From NCBI RefSeq assembly GCF_000226115.1, contig NC_016461.1, positions 2,356,001 to 2,420,000 on the forward strand: a stretch of DNA of 64,000 nt, given 5' to 3'. This DNA comes from Thermothielavioides terrestris NRRL 8126. Lineage: Eukaryota; Ascomycota; Sordariomycetes; Sordariales; Chaetomiaceae. Position numbers and translations under genes: made by a program. This document shows positions 7,735 to 18,536 of the stretch, piece after piece. The first letter of the stretch is position 1. Each line of letters begins with the position of its first letter. The notes below the pieces were generated by a model. That model had not been told where the DNA came from. It was given only the letters and a program-made list of their open reading frames with translations, and made no database searches.

Positions 7735-9891
7735 ATGGAGCAAAATCACAGACAACGCGTTCTCCCGCCCGACCTGCCGGCCCTGCTGCGCCAGCGGGAG
7801 GCTGAGAAAGCCGCCGCAGCGAAACCCCGGTTCATCCCAAAGAAGGAGCGCGAGCGGCTGGCAGCCGAGAAGGCGGCCAAGGAGGAGGAGGAACGCAGGG
7901 AACGCGAGCAAGCGCTATCAAGGAAATCCTCAAACGGCGTAAATGGGCTAAATGGAACCAACGGAACCAACGGTGTCAACGGTGTCAACGGGATTCGCGG
8001 CGCAAGGCCTACGGCTGAAATACCGACCGGCCCCAAGGCTATGCGCCAGCCTGGCGATGGCGGCGAGTATCGTACAAGTGGAAAGCGTGGCCGGCCAAGC
8101 GACGACGACGAGAAGCGGGCAGAGATGGAACGGAACGATGCGGCGGCGCTGAAGGCGCGGTATATGGGCCCCGAAGTCAACCAGTCTACCTTCTCCGTCA
8201 AGAAGAAGAGGAGGCGAACGGCAGCGAACAAGTTCAACTTCGACTGGGACCCCGATGATGACACCAGCAGACCCTACGACCCCATCTATGCCGAACGCCC
8301 CGATCCGCTGATCAGGCTTGCGGGCTACGAAAACGACGATGAGCTGGTGCGCCGCAAAGCGGAACTTATCCGGCGCGGCGACCCAGAGACCGGAGAGCAG
8401 CGGGCGAGGCAACTTCTGGAACAGCATGAGCGTGCCAAACAAGCGGCAGAGCGCAAAAATCTAGGCAAGCACTGGTCCGAGAAGAAGCTAGAGGACATGA
8501 AGGAGCGCGATTGGCGCATCTTCAAGGAGAACTTTGGCATCGCCACCAAGGGCGGCGCCATCCCGAATCCGATGCGGAGCTGGCAGGAGTCGAATCTTCC
8601 ACGCCGGCTGCTCGAAATCGTCCACAGCGTCGGCTACGACGAGCCAACTCCGATCCAGCGGGCTGCCATACCGATCGCTCTGCAGGCGCGCGACTTGATT
8701 GGCGTGGCTGTGACCGGTTCCGGAAAGACGGCCGCCTTTCTATTGCCGCTTCTCGTATACATCTCCGAGCTTCCCCCTCTTACAGAGGACAACAAGAACG
8801 ACGGGCCATATGCCCTTATCCTCGCGCCAACTCGAGAACTGGTGCAGCAGATCGAAACAGAAGCTAGGAAATTCGCCGACCCTCTGGGCTTCACCGTGGT
8901 CAGCATTGTCGGCGGTCACTCGCTGGAGGAGCAAGCATTTGCGCTCCGCAATGGCGCCGAGATCATTGTGGCGACGCCGGGCCGTCTGGTCGACTGCCTC
9001 GAGAGGCGCCTGCTTGTCTTCTCACAGTGCTGCTACATCATCATGGATGAAGCAGACCGCATGATTGACCAGGGCTTCGAGGAGCCCCTAACCAAGATTC
9101 TCGACGCGCTCCCGGTAACCAACGAGAAGCCGGACACGGAGGATGCAGAGAACCCGCAGTTGATGAGCCGCTATCTAGGCGGGAAAGACCGGTACCGACA
9201 GACGATGATGTACACGGCGACCATGCCGCCGCTAGTGGAGAAAATCGCCAAGAAGTATCTCCGGCGGCCGGCCATCGTGACCATCGGCAACGCCGGCGAG
9301 GCGGTCGACACGGTCGAGCAGCGCGTCGAGTTCATTGCCGGCGAGGACAAGCGGAAGCGGCGGCTGCAGGAGATCCTCAACTCCGGGCAGTTCAAGCCGC
9401 CCATCATCGTCTTTGTCAACATCAAGCGCAACTGCGAAATGGTGGCCAAGGACATCAAATCCTGGGGCTACTCTACGGTCACCCTGCACGGCAGCAAGAC
9501 GCAAGAGCAGCGTGAAGCGTCGCTGGCGTCGCTGCGGAACGGCCAATCGAGCATCCTCGTCGCGACGGATCTGGCCGGCCGTGGTATCGACGTGCCGGAT
9601 GTGTCGCTGGTCGTCAACTTCAACATGCCGTCGAGCATCGAGGCGTACACCCACCGCATCGGCCGTACCGGTCGCGCGGGCAAGAGCGGTGTGGCCATCA
9701 CGTTCCTCGGCAACGAGGACGCCGATGTCATGTACGACCTGCGGCAGATCATCTCCAAGTCGTCCATCTCGAAGGTACCCGAGGAGCTGCGGCGGCACGA
9801 GGCCGCGCAGTCGAAGCCGATGCGCGGCGGCGGCGGGAAGAAGCTGGAGGAAAGCGGCGGGTTCGCTGGGAAGGGAGGGTCGTGGCAGTGA
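7735..9891 (+). CDS. prp28: Pre-mRNA-splicing DEAD-box ATP-dependent RNA helicase PRP28
   Basis: Single exon, 718 aa from the chosen start MEQNHRQRVLPPDLPALL. The frame is open further upstream (to 7546), but that part overlaps the transposon end and lacks conserved features. The N-terminal third is charged, Lys/Glu-rich and includes an Asn-Gly repeat. The helicase core follows: Q-motif region TPIQRAAIPIAL, motif I AVTGSGKTAAF at about residues 325-335, PTRELVQQIE, motif II DEAD at about 438-441, motif III TAT, and motif VI HRIGRTGRAG at about 640-649. PRP28 acts in the U5/tri-snRNP and exchanges U1 for U6 at the 5' splice site. Length and motif order fit the fungal protein (human DDX23). The promoter is compressed to about 200 bp by the adjacent mobile element. 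Confidence 0.95.
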   Translation: MEQNHRQRVLPPDLPALLRQREAEKAAAAKPRFIPKKERERLAAEKAAKEEEERREREQALSRKSSNGVNGLNGTNGTNGVNGVNGIRGARPTAEIPTGPKAMRQPGDGGEYRTSGKRGRPSDDDEKRAEMERNDAAALKARYMGPEVNQSTFSVKKKRRRTAANKFNFDWDPDDDTSRPYDPIYAERPDPLIRLAGYENDDELVRRKAELIRRGDPETGEQRARQLLEQHERAKQAAERKNLGKHWSEKKLEDMKERDWRIFKENFGIATKGGAIPNPMRSWQESNLPRRLLEIVHSVGYDEPTPIQRAAIPIALQARDLIGVAVTGSGKTAAFLLPLLVYISELPPLTEDNKNDGPYALILAPTRELVQQIETEARKFADPLGFTVVSIVGGHSLEEQAFALRNGAEIIVATPGRLVDCLERRLLVFSQCCYIIMDEADRMIDQGFEEPLTKILDALPVTNEKPDTEDAENPQLMSRYLGGKDRYRQTMMYTATMPPLVEKIAKKYLRRPAIVTIGNAGEAVDTVEQRVEFIAGEDKRKRRLQEILNSGQFKPPIIVFVNIKRNCEMVAKDIKSWGYSTVTLHGSKTQEQREASLASLRNGQSSILVATDLAGRGIDVPDVSLVVNFNMPSSIEAYTHRIGRTGRAGKSGVAITFLGNEDADVMYDLRQIISKSSISKVPEELRRHEAAQSKPMRGGGGKKLEESGGFAGKGGSWQ

Positions 9892-11359
9892 AAGGATGCC
9901 AGGGTGGCTGTCCACTGTACATTTTGTACAAAGCATTCTTCCAAGGCACTTGAAGACTAAGGTGTGTTATTGATGGCAACAGTGTGACCTTGCAGCTTGT
10001 CCGTCTCGTACTCCGTTCCAAGGACAGTAAGGAGTAAGTTGGAAAAAAAAAGAAAAAGAAAAAAAGAAAAGAAAAGAAAAGAAAAAAAAAGAAAAAAAAG
10101 AAAAAAAAAAATAAAGAAAAAAGAAAAAAATAAAAAAAGAAAAAAATAAAGAAAAAAAGAAAAAAAAAATAAAGAAAAAAAGAAAAAATAAAGAAAATAA
10201 AAAATAAAAAATAAAATAAAATAAAAAAGATAAGAAAAAAAAAAAAAAAGACTGGCTAGCGTGCCTGCTCTCAGCCCCAACTTGCACCGTCGTCTTGCAT
10301 ATGCATTGTTCTTTCTTGGCTCCCATAGGAAGCACATATTATTTTGGCTCTACAAACTGCAACGCTAAGCTTGGCAGTGCTCTTGAAGCAAGCTCAGGGT
10401 GCCTGTTGACTGCGGGGTTGCTGCGGCGATCAATGCAGGAACTGTTTATGGCTAATCCCCGAGCTGGATGATCCAATTCGGGAAAATAGCGCGCATATCT
10501 GCCATCGGGGTTCTCTCGACTTTGACCAACGGTGAGAGCTGCAACTTTCGCGATGAGGTCCCTCAGGTAAAGTACTCGGTCGATGTGATGTTGACGCAGC
10601 AGATGCCCCTCCTTGACGCCACTGCCATAAAACACAGTGATGTCAAAATCAAGGCAGGGAACCCTTGTCGCATCCACCCGCCGAGAGCCGGCCGCGGTCC
10701 AAAATTTTCGGCCCACCGCTGACGCACAGTGGTTGTGACAGTGTCACCCACTGCAACCGCCATCATGGCCATGTCTTTGAGCTGATTTTTGGCCGGCTTT
10801 CCCACCGAGGACGAGGCTGTCTGTCCCCAAGCCCTATGATGTGAGGTCTTTTCCTGAGACCTTACTCGTAAGGCGAGGTGCCGACGGTCTCGAGAACGTC
10901 CCTTAAACAGCCGAGGGCTACTCGGTGCCGCCAGACCGCCGCCGCGCCTGCGCTGCTGCTTCGCTCGCCAGGGCAGAAGTCATTCTAGGTGGCCGACGCC
11001 CTCTCCCCGCTCCCCGTTGAGCAGGCATTGAGCGGTGACCTGAGACGAAGTCACTCCGAGCGGCGCCATACGTGTGTGGACTGAATTGGATACTGTTGGG
11101 CTGTCCTTTCACTGCAAACGACACCTCAGGTTTCATTCCCGGTTTCGTCATTGTTTGTTGAAAATAGCCCCGCTGCTGTGCGTGTTTGCTTTCTGCGGCA
11201 CGCCCCGTCCCGGGCTCACAGAGGGAGCAGTCACTTCGGAAAGCGCACGAAACGCCAAGATCGACAAACGACTTGATTGGGACCTGACGGCCGGTCTCCG
11301 TACCGGTCGGGAGCCATCCTGGGCAGCTCACCGTCTCTTTCACCCGAGATCAAGCCGTC
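9892..11359. other. Intergenic region between prp28 and arg-13
   Basis: Holds the prp28 3' end, a 210-bp A-rich tract (10041-10252) and the arg-13 upstream region. Short reading frames here look like chance. No RNA gene recognised. Confidence 0.55.
10041..10252. repeat. A-rich simple sequence with a pure purine block
   Basis: Runs of A separated by single G or T. Positions 10041-10111 contain only A and G; afterwards TAAAG and ATAAAAT variants appear. It starts about 150 bp past the prp28 stop codon, so it is probably in or just beyond the 3' UTR. Confidence 0.9.
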
Positions 11360-12447
11360 ATGGAGCCGGCAACCACACAACAAGGCTGCCTCAAGCCCCT
11401 TTCCGAGACAACCTCGTCAGCGGTGCCGCTCAAGCACAGGACCGCGGCGATGGAGGCGATCGAAGATATCCTCTACGGCTCCGTGAGCATCCCGCCTGTC
11501 CCCCGTGAATTCCCTCCCATCTTCTCTCCTAACTCGCCCTGCAGATCGCCGGCATCGTTGGCAAGTACATCGAATATCCATTCGACACGGTCAAAGTGCG
11601 CCTTCAGTCACAGCCCGACCACCTCCCACTGCAATACAAGGGGCCTCTTGACTGCTTCCGCCAGTCCATCCGCGCCGACGGCTTCCTCGGCTTGTACCGG
11701 GGCATCTCGGCGCCGCTCGTCGGCGCGGCCCTCGAGAACAGCAGCCTCTTCTTCTGGGAGCGCCTCGGCCGCGCCGCCGTCTACGCGTCGGGCTACTCGC
11801 CGCGCGACCAGCCGCTGCCGCTCTCGGCCCTGTGGATGACGGGCGCCTTCTCGGGCGCCATGACCTCGTTCATCCTGACGCCCGTCGAGCTGGTCAAGTG
11901 CAAGATCCAGGTGCCCGAGACGACCGAGGGCGGCGCGGTGCGCGCGCCGCTCCGGCCGTTGCCCGTCATCCGAGACGTGTGGCGCCACCAAGGGCTGCTC
12001 GGCTTCTGGCACGGCCAGCTGGGCACGCTGATCCGCGAGTCGGGCGGCTGCGCCGCCTGGTTCGGGTCCAAGGAGACCGTCACCAAGCTGATGCGCGAGT
12101 GGAACGTGCGGGCCGCGCGCACGGACGAGGACAGGCGGCGCGCGGCCAGCCCCGACACTCCGCTGCCGCTGTGGCAGCAGGCCGTCGCGGGCGCGTCGGC
12201 CGGCATGACGTACAACTTCCTCTTCTTCCCCGCCGACACGGTCAAGTCGAGGATGCAGACCACGCCGATCGGCGAGGGCGCGGCGCAGCAGAGGACGTTT
12301 GCCGCCGAGACGGCGGCGTTGTGGAAGCAGGCTGGCCTGAGGGGGTTCTATCGCGGGTGCGGCATCACCGTGCTCAGGTCGGTGCCGAGCTCGGCGTTTA
12401 TTTTCATGGTCTATGATGGGTTGAAGAAGTATTTTCCCATGCAATGA
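11360..12447 (+). CDS. arg-13: Mitochondrial ornithine/basic amino-acid carrier (ARG-13 / ORT1 family)
   Basis: Two exons, 11360-11482 and 11545-12447, 341 aa. The 62-bp intron joins [11 protein letters not shown] to [20 protein letters not shown], as in ORT1-type carriers. Three carrier signatures are visible: [10 protein letters not shown] at about residue 53, [11 protein letters not shown] at about 153, [10 protein letters not shown] at about 270. The block TPVELVKCK with the later GTLIRESGG is typical of the ornithine carriers. The protein exchanges ornithine across the inner mitochondrial membrane and links mitochondrial ornithine synthesis to cytosolic arginine synthesis. The first ATG adds about 30 residues before a second in-frame ATG (11450) whose context looks equally family-like, so the N-terminus is uncertain. 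It converges with the tspO-like gene. Confidence 0.9.
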
Positions 12448-12830
12448 GGGAGGGAGCGGGGTTCAAAAAGGGGGTGACCTCCGGCTTTGTTCTCGGCGTT
12501 TTCCATAAACTGGTTGGGGAGAATTCGGTTGAGGCATAGACGGGGACGGGGACGGGGACGGGGACGGGGGAGCATTTTGTCTCTTTCAATCATCAGCAGG
12601 GCGTTTGGGCGAGGGAGCTGGCTCACCATCTAAAGACAAAACAAGACACATGGGAAAAAAAAGGATACTCAGCAGCGGCGGAGAGGGAACGCTCAAAACA
12701 CGCATGACTGCATATACGGAGATGCTTTCCTCACACATGGGAACTACTACACATACATAGACAAACAACAACAACGACATCATCATCACCAAGGACAGAC
12801 ACCCGGCTTTCGACAGCCATCTCAATTCAA
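12448..12830. other. Convergent 3' intergenic region with G-rich hexamer repeat
   Basis: Separates the ends of arg-13 (+) and the TspO gene (-). It contains the (GGGGAC)n tract listed separately, and then an A/C-rich stretch with CAACAACAACGACATCATCATCACC-like triplets. No gene of its own. Confidence 0.6.
12541..12570 (+). repeat. (GGGGAC) repeat with G-quadruplex potential
   Basis: Five runs of at least four G (12542-12545, 12548-12551, 12554-12557, 12560-12563, 12566-12570) separated by AC dinucleotides. This satisfies the usual G4 rule with very short loops. It lies about 95 bp past the arg-13 stop, on its sense strand. Confidence 0.85.
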
Positions 12831-13638
12831 TCAAGCCTTCTTCTTCCCCTCCGCCTCACCACCACCACCAGCACCCCCACCACCCGGGCCAAGCATGGGA
12901 CTCAGGTCCCAGCCGTTCAGATGGCCCGTCGCCGCCGACAGGTAGGTCGCGAACCCGAGCCAGGCCACGTACGGCGCCAGCAGCCAGCCGGCGGCGCCGT
13001 CGACCCACGAGCCCCACAGCCAGGCCAGGTAGGCGTTGAGGCCCAGCAGCGCCGCCGCGTCGGCCGTCGCCAGCGCCGGCCGGTTGAGCCCGTAGAAGAG
13101 CGGCATCCAGGCCAGGTTGAGGCCGAGCTGGATCGTGTAGAGCGTCGCGCCGTGGCGGGCGGCTGAGATGGTTTCCTTTGTTTGGTGTAGTGGTTGTTTG
13201 TTAGTAGCTGTGGTTGGTTTGAGCGAGCAGGTCGGTTATTCAAGAGGGGTGAGGGAAGGAAGGGGGGAGGATGGGGTGGGTTTGAGTTACGGTCGTGTTG
13301 AGGGCCGAGGTGCCCAGGTGCACGGCGCGGTGCGCCGCGTAGCCCATGATCCCGTACAGGGCGGTCCACACGGGCGGGAAGACGCTGGCGGGTGGGCGGA
13401 AGGGGGGCTGCTTGAGCGTGAGGGATTCGCGGTGGCTGCTGTCGGCTGCAGCGTACCATCTGCGGTGTTAGAGCAAGTGTGGCTGTTGCGAATGTTAATG
13501 CTGGGGTTCAGAGAGGCTTGACGTACGTCTCGTGCTGAAGCCTACTGCCGTCCCCAAGGCCACCGGCAGCAGCACCGAGGCCGGCAGGCTGTTGAAGACG
13601 GCATCTGGGAGGGTGAGCGAGGGTATGTAAGTCGTCAT
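12831..13638 (-). CDS. TspO/MBR family membrane protein (peripheral benzodiazepine receptor-like)
   Basis: Three exons on the minus strand: 13523-13638, 13291-13459, 12831-13175, 209 aa. Conserved parts: LKQPPFRPP, PVWTALYGIMGYAAHRA, ATLYTIQLGLNLAWMPLFYG, LNAYLAWLWGS, and LLAPYVAWLGFATYLS. Five hydrophobic segments and the W/P-rich signature fit TspO/MBR proteins, which sit in mitochondrial or ER membranes and bind porphyrins and sterols. The second intron (13176-13290) has a TACTAAC branch point and the acceptor AAAG; using it gives ETISAARHGATLYT in frame, while the next CAG gives a shifted frame. The first intron needs the donor GTCAAG at 13522 rather than the nearby GTACGT to keep the frame, so that junction is less sure. 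The Gly-rich C-terminus is variable. Confidence 0.87.
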
Positions 13639-14984
13639 GCTTGTGCTATCCCAGTGGGCGGTTGGTTGGTGGATTGGCAATTGAACGAGGTGGTTTATTA
13701 CTGCCGGAAAGCTAGAACTCTACAAAGGGAGGCCCGGATGTTGAAGCTGAAGCGCAGGACCCCGCGACGGAACTATGACGACATGGCTACCAGGTACGCT
13801 ACTGTAGAGGTAGTCGAAGATTTCCATACCTTATGCCCTGTCTGGAAGTCGGGCGCCGGAACCAGTACCATGGGTGATTCTTCCAAGCGGAAACAGTACC
13901 TAGAGGTACCTGTCTTGGTCTGCCCACGGGATATATTGTGGGTTGATTGGAACGCACCAAAATGCATGTCCTAATCATGCTTTCTGCTTTACAATACGGG
14001 GTCACGGCGGATTCATACGGATGTATTCCGTAGTTGTATTCCAGATGCGCAATGGAGCGGTGCTGTGACAAACCACGGAAGTTAACCAACTAGGTAGCTA
14101 CCTAGCTGCACGTGACTCTGCCCAGCCACCCGGCCCGGCTGCGGACGGGCACTGGAGTTAGCTGTGGGACCTGGACCCAGCTGCCCATTGTTCAATTCCA
14201 GCAACTCCACGCCCCGTCACGATTCCCGCCAACTTGAACGCGCATCAGCCTGCACCTCTGCGTCTTGGGCTCATTGTCGCTCCCGCCCGACGCCATCCAA
14301 TTGTTCGTTTGCCCTTTCTCTTCCGCTTCTTCTTGCCCATCCTTGTTGGTCCCATGCCCCAGTTCTCTGCTCCTGGCGTGTGGAGTTGCAGTTTGGCGAC
14401 TGCGCTTCGCCTTTGAGCACCCGCTTGTTCTTGTCTCGTCAGCCTCACCTCACTCATTCTCACTTTCCTCCGCACCAACCCCCGTCCACGTCCACATCCA
14501 CGCCCCTGCATCGTCGCCGCCACCGACGCAGCCTCCTGCTGACCTCCTGAGCCCTCTGTCGCACCCTCGCCTTCTTCATTCATTCATTTGGTGCCCTCAC
14601 CCTGCGCCGTGCATCTTACTTCCAGTCTTGACCCGCCTCCAATCATTCCTCACCCCGAGCCCGCTTCTCCCATATCTTTGCTGTCCCCGCCCGCGCCGAG
14701 AACCGTCGCTTTCTAACCGCAATCATGTCGCCAAACAGAGTTTATCCGCAAGCAATCAACCTCCCGATTTCTGGCATTACCTAGCAAGCGGCAAACAGGT
14801 CTTGCAGACCGCTCTGCAGACCCCACGTCAAAACGGGCGTCCTTCTCGCGGGCTTCCCACCGCTCTCCTTGCTTCCTCCCCGCTCCTGCGCCGCATCCTA
14901 GTCCGCAGCACTTGGCGAACCGCCGCATGTTTCTGAGACAACAGGAGTTGATGTCGCCGGAATAATACGATTGCTCTGCCTGCC
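13639..14984. other. Divergent promoter region (TspO gene / ars2)
   Basis: Contains a perfect 16-bp palindrome at 14090-14105 followed by a CACGTGAC site, then a long pyrimidine-rich stretch (about 14,160-14,980) typical of a fungal leader, presumably the ars2 5' UTR. The frames seen in the leader have no domain and are judged to be chance. Confidence 0.55.
14109..14116. promoter_or_regulatory. CDEI/Cbf1-type E-box (CACGTGAC) in the TspO/ars2 divergent region
   Basis: The reverse complement is GTCACGTG, matching RTCACGTG. It lies 3 bp after the 16-bp palindrome ending at 14105, about 470 bp upstream of the TspO start and in front of the pyrimidine-rich ars2 leader. Function is inferred. Confidence 0.35.
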
Positions 14985-17835
14985 ATGGACTCGTACTACC
15001 GCGACTCGGCCCGCTCGCCTGGCGACCGCTGGACCAGCCGTGACGATGTGAGGATCAAGGATGAGAGAGGGGACAGCTTCTACCGCAGCAGATCTCCTGG
15101 TGCGTCTCCATAGGGCTTGCCGCCCTTTCCTTACCTGTTTAGCTTTATCGCCTTAGCCGATGCTCCCTATCTCGCCCGCCCTCTGACCTATTCCTCCGCT
15201 TACATCCCCTGCTAGGTACCGACCGCGTCCGACGTCGGTCGAGATCTCCACTTCTCGATCGCTACGAGCCGAGAGGACGAGGTCGCGATGAGTATGCCGG
15301 GACTCGCGATCGGGACGACCGCGGTCGTCGCTCCCCCCACCTGAACATCGACCGTTACGTGCCCGGCCAGGACTCAACGCCGCCACAAGCCCTGACCAAT
15401 CCTCTTCCGGATCCGCTCAAGTTGCCGTATCAGGTCGGCTTTTCGTGGTTCGGCGAGTGGTGGAGAACGAACGAGAGAATCAAGGAGGAGAAGGAACGGC
15501 TGAGGACAGGTCGGCGACGCGAACCTGAGCGTATTCGCGGCCCCCGTGAGGCCCAGGAGGAGCGAGAGAAGGAGAAGGCTAAGATCCAAGCTGCCTACGA
15601 CGCATACAAGGAGGAGCTCCAGGCAAAAATGGCCCAGACATTTGTCAAGCAGCACAAAGATGAACAGTGGTTCAGGGAGCGCTATGTGCCCGAAGTCCGC
15701 GACGCTCTCCGCCAGCAGCTGAATGAGGTGCGCCGCGGCGCATACGCCCGCTGGGAACAAGACCTCGCAGCTGGCGTCTTTGACGACTTCTCCCTCGAAG
15801 GCATCCCCAAGAGTGAGAGTAACGGGGCTGGCGGCGTGGTCGAAAAGGAGGAGGGCGAAGCCACCGCCGCAAATGAGGTTCTTGGCGTGGGCGACCTGGT
15901 GCCCGCCAACCCTACTGAGTTCAGAGACGACAGCTTGGACCAGCCGACCCTGCTCATCAAGACAATTGCGCCGTCTGTCAGCCGCCAAAATCTGGAGGCT
16001 TTTTGCAAGGAGCATCTCGGCGAGGGAGAGGGCGGCTTCAAGTGGCTGTCGCTGAGCGATCCCAACCCGAGCAAGCGCTATCATCGAATTGGCTGGATTA
16101 TGTTGCATCCTGCCCCAGAGCCCCCAGTCGCGGAGGAGGACAAGGAGGGAGAGGACGGCGAGTTCAAGGCCGCTGCTCCAGTCTCCACTGCCGAGAAGGC
16201 TCTTGAAGCTATCAACGGAAAGACCGTCAAGGATGAGCAGCGCGGCGACTTCACCTGCCACGTCGGCGTCCATAATCCCCCTACCCACCCAAGGAAGAAG
16301 GCGCTCTGGGATCTCTTCTCTGCTCCAGACCGCATTCGTAAAGATCTCCAGCTGGCTACAGAACTGATCGGCAAATTTGAGAGCGACTTCGGGTCGGATT
16401 TCAATGCCGCCCTTCAAATCGAAGAGCATGTCGATAAACTTCGTCTTGAGGGAAAGCTCCAGCCCGCCGTCCCCATCTCTCCCGCCAAGAAGCCGAAGAA
16501 AGAGAGGACCATTGGGCTCGACGAGTCCATGGATGTCGAGCGCGAGGATGGGGAGGATTCCGTCGCAGCAGAAGGCGATGAGGAGGAAGAGGAGGGAGTG
16601 GTGGATGACGAAGTTGACGACATAGATCTCTTGGCCACGAAGAAACGGCTCGACCTGACGATTGAGTACCTTCGTCGCGTCTTCAACTTCTGCTTCTTCT
16701 GCGTCTTTGAGAGCGACTCGGTCCACGAACTGACTCGGAAATGTCCCGGCGGCCATCTCCGGAGACCGAGGAGCACTCTGTCCTCGGCCGCCAAAGCCGT
16801 GGCTCAGGCGAGCGCCAACGGCGAGCCCTTCCCATCCAAGAAGCGTAAGGACGCGGAAGATGTCGAGGAGGGCGAGGCGCCCGAGGAGGAGCGCAAGTTC
16901 CGCGCGTCATCCAAGGCCGAGCAACAGCTCCAACGGGCGTACAACTGGGTCAAGACCTTCGAGGACAAGATCAACCAGATCCTGCACCCCGAGACGGTGG
17001 ACATCCGGAAGCTGGGCGGAAAGCCCGTCGAGGACGCCGTGAATGACGAGCTCACAAAACATGTCAAGCAGGAGGATGAGCACAAGTGGCGCTGCAAGGT
17101 CCCCGAGTGCACCAAGTTGTTCAAGGAGGAGCATTTCTGGCGGAAGCACGTCGAGAAGCGCCACACCGAGTGGCTGGACAAGCTCAAGGAAGAGGTGAGA
17201 CTCGCTCTTTTTGCTTTTGGACCCTGTGATCCATTTCAGGCTAACGGGAGGAACCGCAGTTTGAGTTGATTAACGCCTACGTTATGGACCCCTCGCACAT
17301 CGCACCGTCCCGCACAGACGCAAACTCCAATGGGCACTTCCCGCAGCCCAACGGGCAACAGCCGACGGGGACCCCGCGAGGCTTTAACCTCCAGAACTAC
17401 GCCATGAACAGCATGCTCAACTTCCCCAGCTTCCCCATGGCCATGTTCCCGCCCAACATGATGGGCGGCGCCAACCCCTTGGGCGCCGCAGCCGGGTGGC
17501 ACGCCGCCGCCCCTCCCGGCGACGAGCGTGGCGGCGGTGGACCCGGCCCCATCCGCCGCGGCGGCGGTGCCGGTTCGGGAGGCGGCGGCAGCCGATTCCA
17601 GAATCGCGCTACTCCGTACGACCGCCGCGCGAATCCTCGCTACGGCGGCGGAGGTGATGGTATTGGCGGCCCGATGGGCGGCGGACGCGGTCGTGCTGGC
17701 CCTGCGAACCGTTGGGGCGATGGCGCCGGCGGCGCGGCTGTGGGTCCGCGCGAGGCGGTCCAGGGCCGGACGCTCAAGAGCTACGAGGACCTCGATCAGG
17801 TGTCGGGCGGCGGCGGCGGCGAGCTGAACTACTAA
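14985..17835 (+). CDS. ars2: ARS2/SERRATE-like zinc-finger RNA-processing protein
   Basis: Three exons: 14985-15099, 15216-17194, 17260-17835, 889 aa. The N-terminus is Arg/Ser/Asp-rich and leads into the SERRATE/ARS2 N-terminal domain (GFSWFGEWWRTNERIKEE at about residue 110). A Glu/Asp-rich linker, the FNFCFFCVFESDSVHELTRK segment and a C2H2 finger (CKVPECTKLFKEEHFWRKH, about residues 665-690) followed by VEKRHTEWLDKL complete the ARS2 arrangement. The C-terminus is Gly/Arg-rich (GGGRGRAGPANRWG), as in RNA-binding tails. ARS2 bridges the nuclear cap-binding complex to transcript-fate machinery. The second intron joins KEE to FELINAYVMDPSHIAP, which is conserved. The start has good context after a long leader. 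High confidence in family; the precise role in fungi is less well known. Confidence 0.9.
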
Positions 17836-18536
17836 CTGGAGGTTGCGCTGGGTGGGGGAACGAGACATGAAGCTGCTGCGTTGTCGCCAGAATGGAGATT
17901 GCTAGTGCTCGGCACAAGCTTCGTTGGGGAGAGCTCTATACCTTTCCTGAGCCTGCACGGAGGGGATGGTGCTAAACACAGTGGCTTCTGGTGCTTGCGG
18001 CTATGCCTTTGAGGGGTTGCTTACTCTTTTTTCCCCTTTTCTCTTTGTACGAGTATGGGTCCCACGTGCAGCGAATTGAGAAGGGCATTGGGGTTATTCA
18101 CCACTGGAGTATGCCGGCGCAATACCTCACACAGCTGCTGAATGACGAGTCTTCATTTTCGTCTGCGATATGAGCGTTGCTACTCACTGTCTCCTCAGCT
18201 CCCCAGGAGACGTTTCGCCTCGAGAAATTGGAGGTGTTCACCTATCCTTGACGCCACCGACTACTCTATTTGTGATGGCAATACACTGTAAGGCACAACG
18301 GGCATACGGATCACGCCAGGACTCCAGGGCAGGCCAGCGTCGCACAGTTGTATGCTGGACTGAGCCGATTCTACCATTGTCGACAACATCCCAGACTATC
18401 ATTCACTCATACAGGTATATTTTTGCTCCCTGTTGTGGTTTGTGCGAGCCGTGATATGCAGTCCCATCCCAAAGCATCCCCCTTCTTTCTTTTCTCTCCC
18501 CTCCGCCCATCCCTCTTCCCCTTCGGGTCCCTCTTT
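17836..18536. other. Convergent 3' intergenic region (ars2 / cct4)
   Basis: Both genes end here. Only short frames, no repeats. Presumably the two 3' UTRs. Confidence 0.55.

Noticed and set aside
11608..12444. 278-codon open frame antisense to arg-13
   Set aside because: Arg/Ala-rich shadow of the carrier exon; no motif.
15374..16756. 460-codon open frame antisense to ars2
   Set aside because: It lies wholly opposite conserved ars2 coding sequence and its product has no domain; GC-rich codon bias leaves the antisense frame open.
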